A DNA stretch of 64,000 bases from Bufo bufo (Eukaryota; Chordata; Amphibia; Anura; Bufonidae), in contig NC_053392.1 in NCBI RefSeq assembly GCF_905171765.1, positions 445,312,837 to 445,376,836 on the forward strand, given 5' to 3'. Made by a program: the position numbers and the translations under genes. The notes beneath the pieces were generated by a model, which was not told where the DNA came from, made no database searches, and saw only the letters and a list, made by a program, of their open reading frames with translations. How positions within the stretch are numbered: position 1 is the stretch's first letter; every line of letters starts with the position of its first letter. This document shows, piece by piece, positions 45,275 through 56,400 of this stretch.

Positions 45275-46306
45275 TATTTTTCTCTGTTGGACCTCACCAA
45301 AGGGTACTGGCAGGTACCCTTGACGGAGGATGCTAAGGAAAAAAACGGCTTTCATCACGCCAGAGGGGCTGTATCAGTACAATTTATTACCCTTTGATCT
45401 ACATGGCGTTCCCACCATCTTTCAAAGGCTAATGAACATTGTACTTTGTTCACATCGTCGGTACGCTTCGGCGTACCTGAACAATATCGTTATCCACAGC
45501 ACCCACTGGGAAAGTCACCTACCTTAAGTACAGGCTGTAGTGGATTCCCTTAAGAAGGCTGTCTTAACCACTACCCCAAAAAAGTGTGCGATTGGGTTAG
45601 AAGAGACCAAGTACCTGGGGTATGTAATTGGGTGCAGAATATTCAGACCTCAGGTGAACAAAATTGAGGCAATTAGAAATTGGCCCCGACCAGTCACTAC
45701 TCGGAAAGTAAAGTCGTTCCTGGATATGGTGGGGTACTATTTGAGGTTTGTCCCCAATTTTGCTACAGTCACCGTACCATTGACAGGTCTTTTGAAGGGA
45801 CACAAGTCAGTGACGGTTCAATGGAATGAGCAGGTGGAAAAGTCTTTCTCTGATTTGAAGTCTGCCCTGTGTGGGTCCTCGGTATTGGTGACGCCTGACT
45901 TCAAGAGGGAGTTTGTGGTACAGACCGATGCCTCTGAAGTAGGCCTCGGAGCTTTACTCTCTTAGGACATTAATGGAGGGGGACATCCTGTTGTTTTCCT
46001 GAGCCGAAAGTTTACGCCAGCCGAGACTAGGTACAGTATAGTGGAGAGAGAGTGCCTGGCTATCAAATGGGCACTCGAGTCTCTACGCTATTACCTGTTG
46101 GGGAGAAAGTTCTGTCTGCTGACCGACCACTCTCTCTCTCCAAAGAGAGGAATACTCGGGTCACCAGGTGGTTCTTGTCATTACAAAACTTTAAATTTTC
46201 CATGGAACACAGGGCAGGCAGGTTACAGGGAAACGCAAATGCCCTGTCCCGAGTACACTGTCTGGCGGGTGTTCACCCCCTCAGGGTTGAACAAAGGAGG
46301 GAGGTA
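45275..46306 (+). pseudogene. Ty3/gypsy reverse transcriptase-RNase H remnant
   Basis: Begins inside the RT domain: LLDLTKGYWQVPL, then (after an extra A near 45342) TAFITPEGLYQYNLLPF. The catalytic box reads AYLNNIVIHS where YxDD is expected. A stop follows at about 45525. The thumb/connection region has KYLGYVIGCRIFRPQVNKIE. The RNase H part has QTDASEVGLGALLS, a TAG, then ERECLAIKWALE and LLTDHS. It ends near GNANALSRVHCL. No protease or integrase is visible. The left edge joins the 95-bp array directly with no target duplication. Confidence 0.88.
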
Positions 46307-46889
46307 TGTAGGAAGGTGCAAGGGGCCGTCATTGATGGAAGGTATGTGTCCCCGAGATTCCTGGCCTCGGTGAGGTAAGTGCCCGTAGTTTTAAGTGGCA
46401 GTGGCAGCTAGTGCTGACTGACACTGTTTGTTGTTAGTATGGCTGTAGAGCCGATCCGGGACGGCTCTTACTGGGAGTAGCCAAAGTGCTGGGTGCGTGG
46501 CTGCTCCCCACGCTCCAGGAAGGGTCTTTTTTGGCCTATATAAAACCCAGCCAGCAGTCTCAGCTGGGTGTGGTTTATCATCCATCTGACAGAGAAGCTG
46601 GGGAGTCTCTGTGTTTTGGGACCTGTGAATTTGTGCTGTACTAAAGGGCTGAGAGCTGCATGCTGGGAAACAGGCCCCTAAAGCCTGCTGTGGACTGCGG
46701 GTGGAAAACTGCTAACCAGGTGACGATTTTGTTCTATGGACATTGCATGGTGTGAACAAACACCAAGACTGTGAACGGTCATTTTGTTTTTCCTTATGTG
46801 TGAATAAACACTGAACTGTTTAAGTTAAAGACTTTGTGATTACCTCTATACTGTGTCCGCTAGCCTGTCTACCTGAGCAAAACCCCACA
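46307..46889 (+). mobile_element. 3' LTR of the gypsy remnant (about 583 bp)
   Basis: Starts TGTAGG just after a purine-rich tract (AAAGGAGGGAGG, 46293-46304) and ends CCCACA, near-inverted TG...CA ends. It contains TATATAAAA (46537-46545) and AATAAA (46803-46808). Boundaries are inferred because no second LTR is present for comparison. Confidence 0.65.
46537..46545 (+). promoter_or_regulatory. TATA box in the gypsy LTR
   Basis: TATATAAAA, with AATAAA about 260 bp downstream, as expected for U3-R organisation. Confidence 0.6.
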
Positions 46890-48100
46890 GTACTCTTTAA
46901 TAAAACTACCAAAGATTAGAAGTGCTTGTGTGGCATGGTTTAACTGGTAAGTCTGGCATCATAGTTATTAGTAATGGTATCATAGTTTTTAGGAATTGTC
47001 TGGGATTTTATGAAGATGAGTCTTCAACATTAAGCTGTGTAATGTATAACCTAATGCACAGTACCCTGTAGTGAGAGGAGCCATAGGCTAGGGGCAGCTG
47101 CTGGCCCAGTAGTGAATATCTCTGGCTGGAAACGGATTGCCAACTGAGCTGAAAAAAACAACTCTCTGGACCTGCCTGACACTTGAGGTCAGAAGGTCAA
47201 TGGAAGCTGGCGGAGGCAGCTTAGCAGATTGGAAGCTCAGGATCCCCCTCCAACATCATTTACACAAACAAGCAGATGGCAGGTGTCAGCAGTGACAAAG
47301 AGCCATCTGTGCAGCGTGGAACATCCCTTCCATTCTCTCACAAGCTACTTCATTAAATCTCCAACATCAGAGAGAGGGAGAAAGATGCACACTGCATCCA
47401 ATCTGGGAGACCCATTAACATTGCATTTTCTCTGTGTGGCAGTCTATATTTTAAAATATTTCATAATAATTCATTTTTACAAATTTGTGTATGTTTTTCT
47501 TATCTCTATTTTTCTCATCCTTCATATCATTAAACCAAATATGTACCATAGAGTCAGCTATATTACTCTATGTATAAATTCCACATTGTATTCAGGTATA
47601 ATTGCCATCTGCTTTTTGTGTATCTTAAAAATATACTAGATATCCTAGATCAAACAAACAATAACTAGAAAAAGGCTGAATATTATTTAAACCAACCATG
47701 CAGTTAAAAACTTAAGGATAATTTGGCAGCCCTTCTTACAGCAGATGCAAGGGCCAAAATAAGAATGTGCTGCACTTTTTTCTCAATTTACATTGTTTGA
47801 TGCTACAGTTTTTGCTCTAAATTCAGAGTCTCCTGTAAGCTTATAATTTATTAAATTGTAGCTTTGTGTAATACCTGAAAATTCAAAAGTCTTTGGCTAG
47901 TGTTAGAGCTCTACATGCATCTGACGTTTCACTTTCTTAATGACATCATTATAGAGATTACTTTCATCCTCTAGGATGAAGCTGGAGCTTGTGCTGGCCA
48001 TGACAATATGATAACCAAGCACTGCTATCATGAGCCACGTGGGTGACTGGATAGAAAGTACTCCAACTGTCAACCATTACAGCTGCAAACATAGACAATT
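46890..48100. other. Unassigned, possibly single-copy sequence
   Basis: I recognise no repeat family or gene. The composition is ordinary and AT-rich. A 136-codon frame at 47229-47639 has a hydrophobic half that follows from AT-rich codons, and it lacks any known motif or splice context. Confidence 0.5.
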
Positions 48101-49034
48101 ACCACCAGTATAATCACATAGAGGAAAGCATTTTTTCTTTTATATACATTCACAGGAATACCACTCTTCTAAAACGTAACCTTTAATGGTATAATGTTAA
48201 AAGCTATTACCCCTTATTACAAATCAAAGAATAATCAAAAAAGAATAGAAAAATTCTAAATCTCATATGAGATAGCTATTCCAATATCTGATAATTGTAG
48301 ATCAGTGGACAGACATATAGTAGGTCCAAGATAGGGGCAGTGTCCCTAATACTTGCCCTGATGCTGTCACCCTGCCCCGATAGCGGCGATCCCGTGTCTC
48401 GTACCTCCTGATAACCCTTAGATAACCCTGGCACGGTGAAGGAATTCCAACAATGTGGAATTAGGGCCCTAGGTAGGGACCTAAACTATTCTAAATACAA
48501 CAAAAATAACAACCAAATATATAGCCCCTCGTATATATATAGTAAGTGCAAACAAAGGATAGTGCAAAAACCTTAGAAAAGTTGTTTGTATGTATAGTCC
48601 TAATTGTCCCTACCCATTTCGCCTAGTTAATATCAGGCTCTTCAGGGGACATACCAAATTTAAAGATCCCTATCACTGTAATTATCACCAGAATTCAAAG
48701 AGAATGAATAGATAAAACATTTTGATTTGCTGATATCAAAATCATCCCTATTATACAGGATAGTCACTAGAATGCACAGTTGAATATACTAAAGCTACAC
48801 TCCAGAGGTGTATATATATAAAGCAAAAGATGTTGCTTATTTAATAATAATAGTAGCTGATATCAAAGCTAACTAGATAATAAATCTCTGAAAAATCAAT
48901 AGCCCTGTGCAGAACGTTGGCATATATATTTTCAGTAGCCTGGGTCCAACGCCAAATGTCTCACCAACACATCACTAATATATTCAATAAAGAATCTTCA
49001 TATTGATGTTATTTAACAGGACATGTGATATATA
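48101..49034 (-). other. Retroelement-like sequence carrying a hammerhead motif
   Basis: AT-rich, no coding domain. It includes the hammerhead-like motif at 48605-48651 and GTGCAAA-type segments similar to the non-coding parts of the Penelope-like element. Likely a Penelope-type or other ribozyme-carrying retroelement fragment. Borders are not determined. Confidence 0.35.
48605..48651 (-). ncRNA. Minimal type I hammerhead ribozyme motif
   Basis: Read on the minus strand: TGTCCC (stem I), CTGAAGA (core CUGANGA), GCCT-10 nt-AGGC (stem II), GAAA (core), TGGG loop closed by A-U, UA cleavage dinucleotide, and GGGACA, which pairs perfectly with TGTCCC. All conserved core bases are present. A single-pair stem III with a four-base loop is the form reported in Penelope-like and related retroelements, where cleavage may need a dimer. 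Activity is inference. Confidence 0.65.
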
Positions 49035-49288
49035 TACACTGCTCAAAAAAATAAAGGGAACACTTAAACAACACAATGTAACTCCAAGTCAATCACACTT
49101 CTGTGAAATCAAACTGTCCACTTAGGAAGCAACACTGAGTGACAATCAATTTCACATGCTGTTGTGCAAATGGGATAGACAACAGGTGGAAATTATAGGT
49201 AATTATCAAGACACCCCCAATAAAGGAGTGGTTCTGCAGGTGGTGACCACAGACCACTTCTCAGTTCCTATGCTTCCTGGCTGATGTT

Positions 49289-50354
49289 TTGGTCACTTTT
49301 GAATGCTGGCGGTGCTTTCACTCTAGTGGTAGCATGAGATGGAGTCTACAACCCACACAAGTGGCTCAGGTAGTGCAGCTTATCCAGGATGGCACATCAA
49401 TGCGAGCTGTGGCAAGAAGGTTTGCTGTGTCTGTCAGCGTAGTGTCCAGAGCATGGAGGCGCTACCAGGAGACAGGCCAGTACATCAGGAGATGTGGAGG
49501 AGGCCGTAGGAGGGCAACAACCCAGCAGCAAGACCGCTACCTCCTCCTTTGTGCAAGGAGGAACAGGAGGAGCACTGCCAGAGCCCTGCAAAATGACCTC
49601 CAGCAGGCCACAAATGTGCATGTGTCTGCTCAAACGGTCAGAAACAGACTCCATGAGGGTGATATGAGGGCCTGACGTCCACAGGTGGGGGTTGTGCTTA
49701 CAGCCCAACACCGTGCAGGACGTTTGGCATTTGCCAGAGAACACCAAGATTGGCAAATTCGCCACTGACGCCCTGTGCTCTTCACAGATGAAAGCAGGTT
49801 CACACTGAGCACATGTGACAGACGTGACAGAGTCTGGAGATGCCATGGAGAATGTTCTGCTGCCTGCAACATCCTCCAGCATGACCGGTTTGGCATTGGG
49901 TCAGTAATGGTGTGGGGTGGCATTTCTTTAGAGGGCCGCACAGCCCTCCATGTGCTCGCCAGAGGTAGCCTGACTGCCATTAGGTACCGAGATGTGATCC
50001 TCAGACCCCTTGTGAGACCATATGCTGGTGCGGTTGGCCCTGGGTTATTCCTAAGACAATGCTAGACCTCATGTGGCTGGAGTGTGTCAGCAGTTCCTGC
50101 AAGACGAAGGCATTGATGCTATGGACTGGCCCGCCCGTTCCCCAGACCTGAATCCAATTGAGCACATCTGGGACATCATGTCTCGCTCTATCCACCAACG
50201 TCACGTTGCACCACAGACTGTCCAGGAGTTGTCAGATGCTTTAGTCCAGGTCTGGGAGGAGATCCCTCAGGAGACCGTTCGCCACCTCATCAGGAGCATG
50301 CACAGGCGTTGTAGGGAGGTCATACAGGCACGTGGAGGCCACACACACTACTGA
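49289..50354 (+). pseudogene. Tc1-like transposase (two stops, one frameshift)
   Basis: The frame reads [20 protein letters not shown] (first helix-turn-helix), a [14 protein letters not shown] linker, and RPVLFTDESRFTLSTCDRRD (first catalytic D). Then comes VMVWGGISLEGRTALHVL. After a frameshift near 50055 the sequence is AGVCQQFLQDEGIDAMDWPARSP in part and DLNPIEHIWDIM (catalytic E), ending GGHTHY. TGA codons at about 49674 and in IRH-stop-RPV at about 49767 interrupt it. The region is otherwise complete. The product would have been a DD34E Tc1 transposase, but this copy is inactive. Confidence 0.92.
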
Positions 50355-50376
50355 GCCTCATTTTGACTTGTTTTAA

Positions 50377-51264
50377 CCTCCTCAGGACCGCCGTACGCAG
50401 GATTGCATCTTTGCGGCAGTCCTGTTTCTCTGGGTGGACGCGCCGGTGCGTCCTCTCGCGAGACGTGAGATTTCGGGCATTGCCGGCCCGCGCATGCGCA
50501 TCGCGGGCCGGCAAAAGTTAAAGAAGTATTTCGTCACCAGCCTGCCAGCCAATGATCGTGGCTGGAAGGCTGGCGATTTTCAAAAAAAACAAATCAAAAG
50601 CCAGATAACAGATCATATTAGTAAATATGATCTGTTAAATGGCTTGTCTGCTCCTCTGCTGGTCCTTTTCGTCGGTTGGTTCCAGCAGAGGAGCAGACAT
50701 CACTGTGAATACCCACCAAACACTACCCTTAGCCCCAGATCACCCTCCATCACCCCCATCATCCAAATTAACCCCTTGATCGCCCCTGTCAATCACTTAG
50801 TGAAAGACAAAAAGTGATCAGTGTAAACTGTCACTTTTTTTTTTCCACTAGTATTGGCTGTTAGGTTTTAGGATAGTTTAGGCCCCTTGGTTAGGTAGTT
50901 AGCGATCGGTTAGCGCCCAGCCCACCGCACCGCAGTCACTGATTCGCTGATTAGCGTATCGCTAATCAGCATTTGTACTTTTATAGTATCTGTAAGTGAT
51001 CAAACTGATCACGGTCAGATCTATAATAGTATTAGTGTCACTTTAGTTCGCCCTCCACCCAAAACGCAGTGTTTGCCCGATCAGGCCAAGTTTTTTGATC
51101 ACTGCACAATCACTTTACACGCACTGTGGCGATAAAAAAATCAGTTTTGATATTTTTTATCAACCGCAGCGGCCTCCGGTACTTTGCTAGCCTCCCCTTT
51201 GTAAGACAGGCTTGCTTTTTTTCTTGGGTAGTCTCAGGGAATACCCCTAAATTTAGTAGTCCAA
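50377..51264. other. 5' non-coding region of piggyBac A
   Basis: GC-rich start, an inverted GCAGAGGAG-type pair (about 50650-50695), then repeated ATCACC/TGATCA motifs. No gene. Promoter elements are not obvious. Confidence 0.5.
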
Positions 51265-53218
51265 ATGGCAAACAGGGGGTATTCTTCTGAAGAGGCCTAC
51301 AGGATTCTGACCCAGTCGGATGAGGAATGGGAACCCTCATCTGACGAATCGAGCGGGTCAGAATATGAACCTGTAGAAAGCAGTGGCTCTCTGACCCAAA
51401 GTTCTGACGAGGAGGTGGAGGTCCCTGATAGAACCAGGCGTACCCGGCCCCGTGTCGCTAGACCACAGGTTGTGCAGGATCCGTTTCAAGGGCAGCAGAG
51501 TGGGGCTGTCGCTGCCGGATCACGTGGTGAGGCATACACCAGCAGCGCAGCCCTCCCTGGACCTAGTTACCAGCACTGCCGTACAACATGGTGACGTGGC
51601 GAGCACCAGAAGGGCAGTTGAAGCTGGTACGGTGGCACGTGCAGTAGTTACCCTGTCGCAGCCACCGCGCAGACAGGCCCGTAGAGCCCCTAGAATCCTT
51701 GAGGTGCTGGCAAACCCTGATTGGCAGTCACCAACTTCAGCCGCACCATTAGTTCTCCCTTTCACCACCCAGTCTGGAGTTCGGGTTGAGACGGCTCATA
51801 TCGGTTTGGCCCTGAGATTTTTTGAGCTGTTCCTGACTGCGGAGCTCTTGGACTTAGTCGTGGCAGAAACAAATCGGTATGCCACACAATTTATATCCGC
51901 CAACCCGGGAAGCTCTTATGCCCAGTCTTTCCGGTGGAAACCAGTCCAAGTTTCCGAACTTAAAATTTTTCTGGGCCTTCTCCTCAACATGGGTCTAACT
52001 AAAAAGCATGAATTGCGGTCATATTGGTCCACGAACCCAATTCATCACATGCCCATGTTCTCTGCTGCTATGTCCAGGACACGATTTGAGACCATCCTGC
52101 GTTTTCTGCATTTTAGCGACAACACCACCTCCCGTCCCAGAGGCCACCCAGCTTTTGACCGGCTCCACAAAATTCGGCCCCTCATAGACCATTTCAACCA
52201 GAAATTTGCCGATTTGTATACCCCCGAGCAAAACAACTGCGTAGACGAGTCCCTAATACATTTTACCGGGCGCCTTGGCTTCAAACAATACATCCCAAGC
52301 AAGCGTGCCCGGTATGGGGTCAAATTGTATAAGCTCTGTGAAAGGGCCACAGGCTATACCCACAAATTTCGGATCTATGAGGGAAAAGATCAGACCCTGG
52401 AGCCGGTCGGTTGCCCTGACTACCTGGGGAGCAGTGGGAAGACAGTCTGGGACTTGGTGTCACCCTTATTCGGCAAGGGGTACCCTCTTTATGTGGACAA
52501 TTTTTACACAAGTGTGGCCCTCTTTAGGCATTTGTTTCTAGAACGGATTTGCGCCTGTGGCACCGCGCAAACTAGTCACGTGGGCTTCCCCCAACGGCTC
52601 GTTACCACCCGTCTTGCAAGGGGGGAGAGGGCTGCCTTGTGTAATGAAGAATTGCTCGCGGTGAAATGGAGAGACAAGCGTGACGTTTACATGCTCTCCT
52701 CCATTCACGCAGACACGACAATCCAAATTGAAAGGGCAACCCGTGTCATTGAAAAGCCCCTCTCAGTCCACGACTATAATGCGCTCATGGGAGGGGTGGA
52801 CTTCAATGACCAGATGTTGGCTCCCTATTTAGTTTCCCGACGCACCAGACGCTGGTATAAGAAGATGTCTGTATATTTAATTCAATTGGCTGTCTATAAT
52901 AGTTTTGTTCTCTACAGTAAGGCTGGGAGAACAGGATCCTTCCTCAAATTCCAGGAAGAGATCATCGAGAACCTCCTGTATCCAGGAGGTTCCGTGGCCC
53001 CATCCACCAGTGTAGTTAGCCGTCTACACGAGCGACATTCCACCAGTGTCGTTGCTGGTACCTCAACCCAACCGCCACCCCGAAAAAAATGTTGTGTCTG
53101 TAGCAGGAGGGGAATAAGGCGTGACACCCGCTATTTCTGTCCTGACTGTCCTGACCACCCTGCCCTATGCTATGGAGAGTGTTTCCGGAAGTACCACACA
53201 CAGGTACACTTAGCATAG
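51265..53218 (+). pseudogene. piggyBac transposase (catalytic core intact, N-terminal frameshift)
   Basis: ATG at 51265 opens an acidic, Ser-rich N-terminus (MANRGYSSEEAYRILTQSDE). A one-base shift between about 51520 and 51590 moves the frame into the core, which then runs uninterrupted to TAG at 53216. The core shows the DDE_Tnp_1_7 domain: QVSELKIFLGLLLNMGL, then CVDESLIHFTGRLGFKQY (first D), PLYVDNFYTSVALFRHL (second D) and MGGVDFNDQMLAPY (third D). The C-terminal cysteine-rich domain has CCVCSRRGIRRDTRYFC, CPDCP and CYGECF. Length and order match piggyBac transposases, which excise at TTAA without a scar. A start at 51452 would give 588 aa, but its first residues are out of frame with the acidic domain. 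I treat it as a near-intact gene with one frameshift. Confidence 0.92.
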
Positions 53219-54050
53219 GGATTGCATCTCAAAAGGACAGGCACACAGGGCTATTAGGGCCCTTTTACTCACAGCTGCTGCAAACCTCTCCTTTCACCTG
53301 GGATAAAGTGCATAACGTACTTCGCCACATCTTTGGGCGATTTGCGCTTTGCACATTGTCCCATGGGGAAGAAGAGGTTTGTTCTATAAAGGTAAAAAAA
53401 ACTAAACAAAAAAAAAATTACCGGTAAGTAAAAAAGTTAACGTTCAGTTAAAAAAGTTAAAAAAAAGTTTCTATGTTCGGTTCAAAAGTTAATAAATTTA
53501 TTGCGTTGCGGCCTGGTTTTTTCTTTTTTGTTTTGTTTTTTTTACCTTCCAGGTGGACCAACCGATCGACTAGCTGCAGCACTGATATGCATTCTGACAG
53601 AAGCATTGCGCTGCTGTCAGATTACACGCAAGTCGGTGTATGCGGCGCTGCAAGACGAGATTTCTCCTCTGCAGTAAAAGATACGTTTGCCGAGGCATAT
53701 GAGCTGAGGAGGTGGCGGTGTTCATATACTTTGGCAAACACTTTGTATATATATAAAAAAAAAAATCCTGGCAAGGATTTATTCATCCACATCGATTGAT
53801 GTGAATGGAGAAATCTGGTTTGCCTGGGCATACGAGCTAAGTGGGTATGGATGTTGGGCGGAGCTCCTATGTCCTGGCAGACGCCTTTCCCCTCATTTTT
53901 CTTTTTTTGGCAGAGATTTTTTCATCCACATTGATCGATGCGAATAAAGAAATCTGTGCCGTTCATTTTTTTCTTTCAGCCCAGAGGCTGAACGGAAAAA
54001 AAAAATCTCATTACCCGTATGCTCAATATAAGGAGAATAGCAGAAACTCC
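53219..54050. other. 3' non-coding region of piggyBac A, proximal part
   Basis: AT-rich sequence with a partial inverted duplication: ATCCACATCGATTGATG near 53788 resembles ATCCACATTGATCGATG near 53924, and TCTCCTCTGCAG and GCTGAGGAGG modules occur. No gene seen. Confidence 0.45.
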
Positions 54051-56400
54051 TAATGCTGGGCATACATGTAATGATTGAGGAGACCCTCAAATGCCAGGGC
54101 AGTACAAACACCCCACAAATGACCCCATTTTGGAAAGAAGACACCCCAAGGTATTTGCTGAGGGGCTTATTGAGTCCATGAAAGATTGAAATTTTTGTCC
54201 CAAGTTAGCGGAATGGGAGACTTTGTGAGAAAAAAATCAAAAAAATCAATTTCCGCTAACTTGTGCCAAATTTTTTTTTTCTATGAACTCGCCATGCCCC
54301 TCATTGAATACCTTGGGGTGTCTTCTTTCCAAAATGGGGTCACATGTGGGGTATTTATACTGCCCTGGCATTTTAGGGGCCCCAAAGCGTGAGAAGAAGT
54401 CTGGTATCCAAATGTCTAAAAATGCACTCCTAAAAGGAATTTGGGCCCCTTTGCCCACCTAGGCTGCAAAAAAGTGTCACACATGTGGTATCTCCGTATT
54501 CAGGAGAAGTTGGGGAATGTGTTTTGGGGTGTCATTTTACATATACCCATGCTGGGTGAGATAAATATCTTGGTCAAATGCCAACTTTGTATAAAAAAAT
54601 GGGAAAAGTTGTCTTTTGCCAAGATATTTCTCTCACCCAGCATGGGTATATGTAAAATGACACCGGAAAACACATTCCCCAACTTCTCCTGAATACGGAG
54701 ATACCGTAAATGCAGCCTAGGTGGGCAAAGGGGCCCACATTCCAAAGAGCACCTTTCGGATTTCACAGTTCATTTACCTACTTACCACACATTTGGGCCC
54801 CAACTTTTCCCATTTTTTTTTATACAAAGTTGGCATTTGACCAAGATATTTATCTCACCCAGCATGGGTATATGTAAAATGACACCCCAAAACACATTCC
54901 CCAACTTCTCCTGAATACGGTGATACCACATGTGTGACACTTTTTTGCAGCCTAGGTGGGCAAAGGGGCCCACATTCCAACGAGCACCTTTCGGAATTTA
55001 CTGGCCATTTTTTACAGAATTTGATTTCAAACTCCTTACCACACATTTCGGCCCCTAGAATGCCAGGGCAGTATAACTACCCCACAAGTGACCCCATTTT
55101 GGAAAGAAGACACCCCAAGGTATTCCGTGAGGGGCATGGCGAGTTCCTAGAATTTTTTATTTTTTGTCACAAGTTAGTGGAAAATGATGATTTTTTATTT
55201 ATTTTTTTGTTTCTTACAAAGTCTCATATTCCACTAACTTGTGACAAAAAATAAAAACTTCCATGAACTCACTATGCCCATCAGCGAATACCTTGGGGTG
55301 TCTTCTTTCAAAAATGGGGTCACTTGTGGGGTAGGTATACTGCCCTGGCATTCTAGGGGCCCAAATGTGTGGTAAGGAGTTTGAAATCAAATTCTGTAAA
55401 AAATGACCGGTGAAATCCGAAAGGTGCTCTTTGGAATGTGGGCCCCTTTGCCCACCTAGGCTGCAAAAAAGTGTCACACATGTGGTATCTCCGTATTCAG
55501 GAGAAGTTGGGGAATGTGTTTTGGGGTGTCATTTTATATATACCCATGCTGGGTGAGAGAAATATCTTGGCAAAAGACAACTTTTCCCATTTTTTTATAC
55601 AAAGTTGGCATTTGACCAAGATATTTATCTCACCCAGCATGGGTATATGTAAAATGACACCCCAAAACACATTCCCCAACTTCTCCTGAATACGGAGATA
55701 CCACATGTGTGACACTTTTTTGCAGCCTAGGTGGGCAAAGGGGCCCACATTCCAACGAGCACCTTTCGGATTTCACTGGCCATTTTTTACAGAATTTGAT
55801 TTCAAACTCCTTACCACACATTTGGGCCCCTAGAATGCCAGGGCAGTATAACTACCCCACAAGTGACCCCATTTTGGAAAGAAGACACCCAAAGGTATTC
55901 GCTGATGGGCATAGTGAGTTCATAGAACTTTTTATTTTTTGTCACAAGTTAGTGGAATATGAGACTTTGTAAGAAAAAAAAAATCATCATTTTCCGCTAA
56001 CTTGTGACAAAAAATAAAAAGTTCTATGAACTCACTATGCCCATCAGCGAATACCTTAGGGTGTCTACTTTCCGAAATGGGGTCATTTGTGGGGTGTTTG
56101 TACTGTCTGGCTATTGTAGAACCTCAGGAAACATGACAGGTGCTCAGAAAGTCAGAGCTGCTTCAAAAAGCGGAAATTCACATTTTTGTACCGTAGTTTG
56201 TAAACACTAAAACTTTTACCCAAACCATTTTTTTTTTACCCAAACATTTTTTTTTATCAAAGACATGTATAACAATAAATTTAGAGCAAAATTTATATAT
56301 GGATGTCGTTTTTTTTGCAAAATTTTACAACTGAAAGTGAAAAATGTAATTTTTTTGCAAAAAAATCATTAAATTTCGATTAATAACAAAAAAAGTAAAA
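54051..56400. repeat. Alternating palindromic modules of piggyBac A
   Basis: The same two modules as in element B: module A centred near 54595 and 55593 (with a truncated copy near 54830), and module B near 54235, 55195 and 55985. The 83-codon frame again appears on both strands (54441-54692 plus, 55497-55748 minus, and others). Confidence 0.85.

Noticed and set aside
47229..47639. 136-codon frame with a hydrophobic C-terminal half
   Set aside because: AT-rich codons produce Phe/Ile/Leu/Tyr runs; no motif, promoter or homology recognised.
51265..53218. Domesticated piggyBac (host gene) interpretation
   Set aside because: The transposase lies between TIRs with TTAA duplication inside a Tc1 element, and carries a frameshift; nothing suggests host selection.
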